Shown here one piece after another: positions 7,848 to 10,284 of a DNA stretch of 10,284 nucleotides. The first letter of the stretch is position 1. The number at the start of each line of letters is the position of its first letter. Location: positions 1 to 10,284 of the forward strand of contig JAEZAR010000075.1 in the NCBI GenBank assembly GCA_023430425.1, read 5' to 3'. The position numbers and the translations under genes are program-made. Under the pieces are notes generated by a model that saw only the letters and a list, made by a program, of their open reading frames with translations, searched no databases and was not told the origin of the DNA. This DNA comes from Actinomycetes bacterium (GTDB lineage: Bacteria > Actinomycetota > Actinomycetes > Actinomycetales > Cellulomonadaceae).

Positions 7848-7861
7848 CGAGAGCGCTCCCA
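7848..7861 (-). promoter_or_regulatory. CelR/CebR-type LacI-family operator controlling cbp
   Basis: The minus strand reads TGGGAGCGCTCTCG, 12 of 14 positions identical to the palindrome TGGGAGCGCTCCCA bound by CelR of Thermobifida and CebR of Streptomyces, repressors released by cellobiose. One half is perfect; both mismatches are in the distal half. It begins about 4 nt downstream of the transcription start predicted from the TAGGAT -10, an ideal position for repression by roadblock. Its placement before a cellobiose phosphorylase makes chance unlikely. The repressor gene is not in the window. Confidence 0.8.
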
Positions 7862-7871
7862 CTTCCTCTCC

Positions 7872-7902
7872 ATCCTAGCCCGGCCCGTGGCGTGGGAGCC
7901 AA
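7872..7902 (-). promoter_or_regulatory. Candidate promoter of the cbp operon
   Basis: On the minus strand TTGGCT (7902-7897) and TAGGAT (7877-7872) are separated by 19 nt, a plausible sigma-70-type -35/-10 pair for an actinobacterium. The predicted start is near 7865. The -35 overlaps a TGGGAGC operator half-site (7893-7899 on the plus strand), which could add a second, weaker repressor contact. Confidence 0.5.
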
Positions 7903-7986
7903 GGACCACGGGGGTGACGTGCGTCGCGTCGTCCTCGGCGGCCCGTGGTCGGCCGCCGGCCCGCGCGGGCCCGACGTTGGTCCCCC

Positions 7987-8014
7987 TTGTGCGACGCGGT
8001 CGCGTGACTAACCT
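7987..8014 (+). promoter_or_regulatory. Candidate promoter of the EF-G2 gene
   Basis: TTGTGC (7987-7992) and TAACCT (8009-8014) are separated by 16 nt, with a predicted start near 8021 and a leader of about 27 nt. The ribosome binding site GAGGGAG (8037-8043) precedes the ATG at 8048. Confidence 0.5.
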
Positions 8015-8047
8015 GCACCGGAAGGGCCACTCCAACGAGGGAGAAGA

Positions 8048-10144
8048 ATGGACACCACCACCATCCGGAATGTGGCCCTGGTGGGCCACAGCGGTGCAGG
8101 CAAGACGACCCTGGCCGAAGCCCTCCTGCACCGGGCTGGGGTCGTCCCGCGGCTGGGTCGCGTGGAAGAGGGCTCCACGGTGTGCGACACCGAGCCGGAG
8201 GAGATCAAGCGCGGGATCTCCCTGTCCCCGGCGGTCGCGCCCTTCACGTGGAAGGCGACCGACGGCCGCGAGTACCTCGTCAACCTCATCGACACCCCGG
8301 GCTACGCCGACTTCGCCGCGGGCGTGGACGCGGCCCTGTCCGTCGCCGACCTCGCGCTCGTCGTGGTCAGCGCCGTGGACGGGGTCGAGGTCGGCACCGA
8401 GATCGTCTGGAAGCAGTGCGAGCAGCTCGGCCTGCCGCGGATGATCTTCCTGACCAAGGAGGACAAGCCGCGCGCCGACTTCCACCGGGTCCTCGAGCAG
8501 CTGCGCGCCACGTTCGGCAGCGGGATCGTCCCGCTCGAGCTGCCGCTCGGCGAGGAGGACGCGTTCCACGGCGTCGCCGACGTGCTCACGGAGGAGGGCT
8601 ACGCCTACGACGGCGACGGCACCCACCACACCGAGGCGCTGACCGGCGACGTCGCCGAGGAGGAGAAGCGCCTGCACGACGAGGTCGCCGAGGAGATCGT
8701 CTCCGGCGACGACGAGCAGCTCGAGCGCTACCTGTCCGGCGAGGTCCCGACCGCCGCCGAGCTCGAGCGCGCGCTGGTCCACGAGGTGCGCGACGGCGCG
8801 GAGTTCCCGCTCCTGGTCGGCTCCGCGGCGACCGGCGTCGGCATCGACCGCCTGGCCGACTACCTCTGCGAGCTGGCGCCGTCGCCCGCGGACCGGCCCG
8901 TCACCGTCCACGCCGGCACCCCCGACGGCCCGGAGACCGAGGTCGCCGCCGACCCGGCCGGTGACCCGCTCCTGTACGTGTTCCGCACCGTGGCCGACCC
9001 GTTCGTCGGGCAGGTCTCGATGTTCAAGGTGCTCTCGGGGACCGTGCGCAACGAGGACCGGCTGGTCAACGCGGTCACCGGCACCGAGGAGCGCATGCAC
9101 GGCCTGTTCCGCATGCGCGGCAAGGAGCACACGAACGTCGAGCAGCTCGTCGCGGGGGACATCGGCGCGGTCGCCAAGCTCGCCGCGACGCCGACCGGCT
9201 CCACGCTGGCCAAGCGGGGCATGACCGTGCACGTCACCGGCCCCGCCGCCCGCTCCACGCCGTACGCCCTGGCCCTCAAGCCGCTGACCCAGGCCGACGA
9301 CGACAAGCTCTCCTCGGCGCTGCAGCGGCTCGTCGGCGAGGACCCGAGCCTGGCCATCGACCGCAACGACGCCGGCCAGACGATCCTGCGGGGCACGGGC
9401 GACACGCACATCGCCGTCGCGCTCGAGCGGCTCGCCCGCAAGTTCGGCGTGAACGTGGTCACCGAGGACGTCCAGATCGCGTACCGCGAGACGATCACGC
9501 GGACCGCCGAGGCCGAGGGGAAGCTCAAGAAGCAGTCGGGCGGCCACGGGCAGTACGCCGTCTGCCAGCTGCGCATCAGCCCGGCCGACCGCGGCGAGGG
9601 CTCGGCCTTCATCGACTCGATCGTCGGCGGCGCCATCCCGCGCAACTTCATCCCCGCGGTGGAGAAGGGCGTGATGGAGCAGATGTCCCTCGGCGGCGTC
9701 CACGGCTTCCCCGTGGTCGACGTCAGGGTCGAGTGCTACGACGGCAAGTTCCACCCCGTCGACTCCTCCGAGATGGCGTTCCGCACGGCCGCCTCGATGG
9801 GCCTGAAGGAGGCGATGGCGAAGGCCGGTCCGGTCGTCCTCGAGCCCGTCTCGCTCATCACGGTGACCGTGCCGCAGGACCTGCAGGGCGACGTCATGGG
9901 CGACCTGTCCTCGCGGCGCGGGCGCATCGCCGGCACCGACGCGACCGGCGACGGGCTCAGCCAGATCCAGGCGATGGTGCCCGAGGCCGAGATCTCGCGG
10001 TACGTGGCCGACCTGCGGTCGATGACGGGCGGGCGCGGCACGTTCACCACGCAGTTCGACCACTACGACGTGGTGCCGAGCCACCTGGTCGACAAGATCG
10101 CCGCGGCGGCGAAGGAGGCCCGGGAGGGCTCCTCCGCCCACTGA
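8048..10144 (+). CDS. Elongation factor G-like GTPase EF-G2 (FusA2-type)
   Basis: A 698-residue translation-factor paralogue with the full EF-G domain order: G domain (1 to about 280), domain II (about 300-390), III (about 405-480), IV (about 480-600) and V (about 600-680). The P-loop is GHSGAGKT (13-20) and the switch I remnant is KRGISLSP (54-61). G3 is DTPGYADF (82-89), with Tyr86 where true EF-G has the GTP-activating His. G4 is TKED (136-139) instead of NKxD, and G5 is GSA (258-260). Domain IV keeps QSGGHGQYA (496-504) and the tip HPVDSSEMAF (569-578); domain V keeps GDVMGDLSSRRGRI (614-627). Length and domain IV separate it from ribosomal-protection proteins. Actinobacterial EF-G2 (fusA2 in mycobacteria) is reported to bind GTP without ribosome-stimulated hydrolysis, and its cellular role is unclear. 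It is a single gene with its own promoter and tandem hairpins after it, so it is not part of the rpsL-rpsG-fusA-tuf operon here. Confidence 0.92.
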   Translation: MDTTTIRNVALVGHSGAGKTTLAEALLHRAGVVPRLGRVEEGSTVCDTEPEEIKRGISLSPAVAPFTWKATDGREYLVNLIDTPGYADFAAGVDAALSVADLALVVVSAVDGVEVGTEIVWKQCEQLGLPRMIFLTKEDKPRADFHRVLEQLRATFGSGIVPLELPLGEEDAFHGVADVLTEEGYAYDGDGTHHTEALTGDVAEEEKRLHDEVAEEIVSGDDEQLERYLSGEVPTAAELERALVHEVRDGAEFPLLVGSAATGVGIDRLADYLCELAPSPADRPVTVHAGTPDGPETEVAADPAGDPLLYVFRTVADPFVGQVSMFKVLSGTVRNEDRLVNAVTGTEERMHGLFRMRGKEHTNVEQLVAGDIGAVAKLAATPTGSTLAKRGMTVHVTGPAARSTPYALALKPLTQADDDKLSSALQRLVGEDPSLAIDRNDAGQTILRGTGDTHIAVALERLARKFGVNVVTEDVQIAYRETITRTAEAEGKLKKQSGGHGQYAVCQLRISPADRGEGSAFIDSIVGGAIPRNFIPAVEKGVMEQMSLGGVHGFPVVDVRVECYDGKFHPVDSSEMAFRTAASMGLKEAMAKAGPVVLEPVSLITVTVPQDLQGDVMGDLSSRRGRIAGTDATGDGLSQIQAMVPEAEISRYVADLRSMTGGRGTFTTQFDHYDVVPSHLVDKIAAAAKEAREGSSAH

Positions 10145-10160
10145 GGCACCGAGGACCGAG

Positions 10161-10187
10161 GTGGCGCGCCCCGTGGGTGCGCGCCAC
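10161..10187 (+). terminator. First of two tandem hairpins after the EF-G2 gene
   Basis: A perfect 9-bp stem GTGGCGCGC / GCGCGCCAC with a 9-nt loop begins 16 nt after the TGA. No U-run follows. Its 3' arm abuts the second hairpin directly. Confidence 0.6.
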
Positions 10188-10223
10188 GGGAGGTCGGCCG
10201 CAGCCCCTGCGGCCGACCTCCCG
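10187..10223. terminator. Second, very stable hairpin; probable bidirectional terminator
   Basis: A perfect 16-bp stem (CGGGAGGTCGGCCGCA / TGCGGCCGACCTCCCG) with a GCCCC loop. It is the strongest inverted repeat I found in the window. It also lies 5 nt past the stop codon of the possible minus-strand gene at the right edge, so it could terminate transcription from both sides despite lacking a U-tract. Confidence 0.8.
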
Positions 10224-10227
10224 CGTG

Positions 10228-10284
10228 TCAGCGCCCCGCACCCGTCGCCGGGGGCTGCGGCGCCGCGTGTGCGGGGTCCGGCGG
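10228..10284 (-). CDS. Possible 3' end of a convergent gene (18 codons visible)
   Basis: The minus frame is open from the right edge to a TGA at 10230-10228 and reads PPDPAHAAPQPPATGAGR, a Pro/Ala-rich tail typical of actinobacterial C-termini. Support is positional: the strong hairpin at 10187-10223 begins immediately after this stop. The stretch is too short to name a family, and any frame has a fair chance of being open over 57 bp at this GC content. Confidence 0.4.
   Translation of the reverse strand, partial: PPDPAHAAPQPPATGAGR

Larger units (their letters stand above)
7678..8047. other. 370-bp divergent control region between cbp and the EF-G2 gene
   Basis: I see no gene here: the frames are open only because stop codons are rare at this GC content, and their products are Arg/Pro/Ala-rich. 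From the cbp side it holds a leader of about 188 nt, a leader hairpin, an operator and a promoter. From the EF-G2 side it holds a promoter and a ribosome binding site. A 10-bp direct repeat CGGCCCGTGG occurs at 7881-7890 and 7939-7948, and the first copy is also one arm of the inverted repeat CCCGTGG / CCACGGG (7884-7912) around the cbp -35. Confidence 0.6.

Noticed and set aside
5113..7878. A 921-codon open frame on the plus strand
   Set aside because: It is antisense to cbp, which has complete catalytic and phosphate-site residues and family-wide similarity; the plus-strand product is low-complexity Arg/Val/Asp-rich.
7678..7902. A 75-residue N-terminal extension of cellobiose phosphorylase
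   Set aside because: It is not present in the family, is Pro/Arg/His-rich, and would cover the operator and leader; the ATG at 7677 has a good ribosome binding site.
7958..7971. Perfect 14-bp palindrome GGCCCGCGCGGGCC upstream of the EF-G2 promoter
   Set aside because: It consists only of G and C in a GC-rich region, matches no operator I know, and is likely by chance at this composition.
5189..10141. A 1650-codon open frame on the minus strand
   Set aside because: It runs antisense through the EF-G2 gene, the control region and an alternate frame of cbp. The product is Arg/Gly/Ala/His-rich without any recognisable domain, an artefact of scarce stop codons at high GC.
1..10284. CRISPR array, insertion sequence, integrase, tRNA or rRNA
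   Set aside because: No spaced repeats, transposase motifs, terminal inverted repeats around a gene, or tRNA/rRNA-like sequence were seen; the only tandem repeat is the 15-bp unit at 2682-2730, which has no spacers.

Overview
The window is very GC-rich DNA with strong GC bias at third codon positions. It looks like a cellulolytic actinobacterium, most probably Cellulomonas or a close relative. The best evidence is an 826-residue cellobiose phosphorylase whose catalytic Asp falls at residue 490, the number I recall for the Cellulomonas enzymes. An F420-type luciferase-like oxidoreductase, an EF-G2 paralogue and a CelR/CebR-type operator also fit an actinobacterium. Species-level assignment is inference.

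Layout, left to right. (1) 3-389, minus: N-terminal part of methylenetetrahydrofolate reductase (metF), cut by the left edge. (2) 540-1529, minus: LLM-class F420-dependent oxidoreductase. (3) 1659-2654, plus: FKBP-type peptidyl-prolyl isomerase lipoprotein, divergent from (2). (4) 2655-2771: convergent intergenic region with a 15-bp tandem repeat and a hairpin. (5) 2772-5192 and (6) 5197-7677, both minus: two GH94 phosphorylase paralogues. Cellobiose phosphorylase is transcribed first, and a diverged second GH94 starts 5 bp after its stop. (7) 7678-8047: a 370-bp divergent control region with a candidate promoter for the phosphorylase pair, a near-consensus CelR/CebR operator just downstream of the predicted transcription start, and a separate promoter for the plus-strand gene. 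(8) 8048-10144, plus: EF-G-like GTPase EF-G2 with altered G3 and G4 motifs. (9) 10161-10223: two back-to-back GC-rich hairpins, then a likely 3' end of a convergent gene at the right edge.

The coherent functional unit is the GH94 pair. Cellobiose imported into the cytosol would be split by phosphate into glucose 1-phosphate and glucose, saving ATP, and a cellobiose-responsive LacI-family repressor would shut the operon off at the TGGGAGCGCTCTCG site. The second phosphorylase is co-expressed but differs in its acceptor-side loops and resembles chitobiose-phosphorylase-like GH94 proteins in several stretches. It probably handles another disaccharide, and its substrate is the most open question in the window. 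The other genes (folate metabolism, F420 redox, lipoprotein foldase, translation-factor paralogue) look like ordinary chromosomal neighbours. I saw no mobile element, CRISPR array, tRNA or rRNA.
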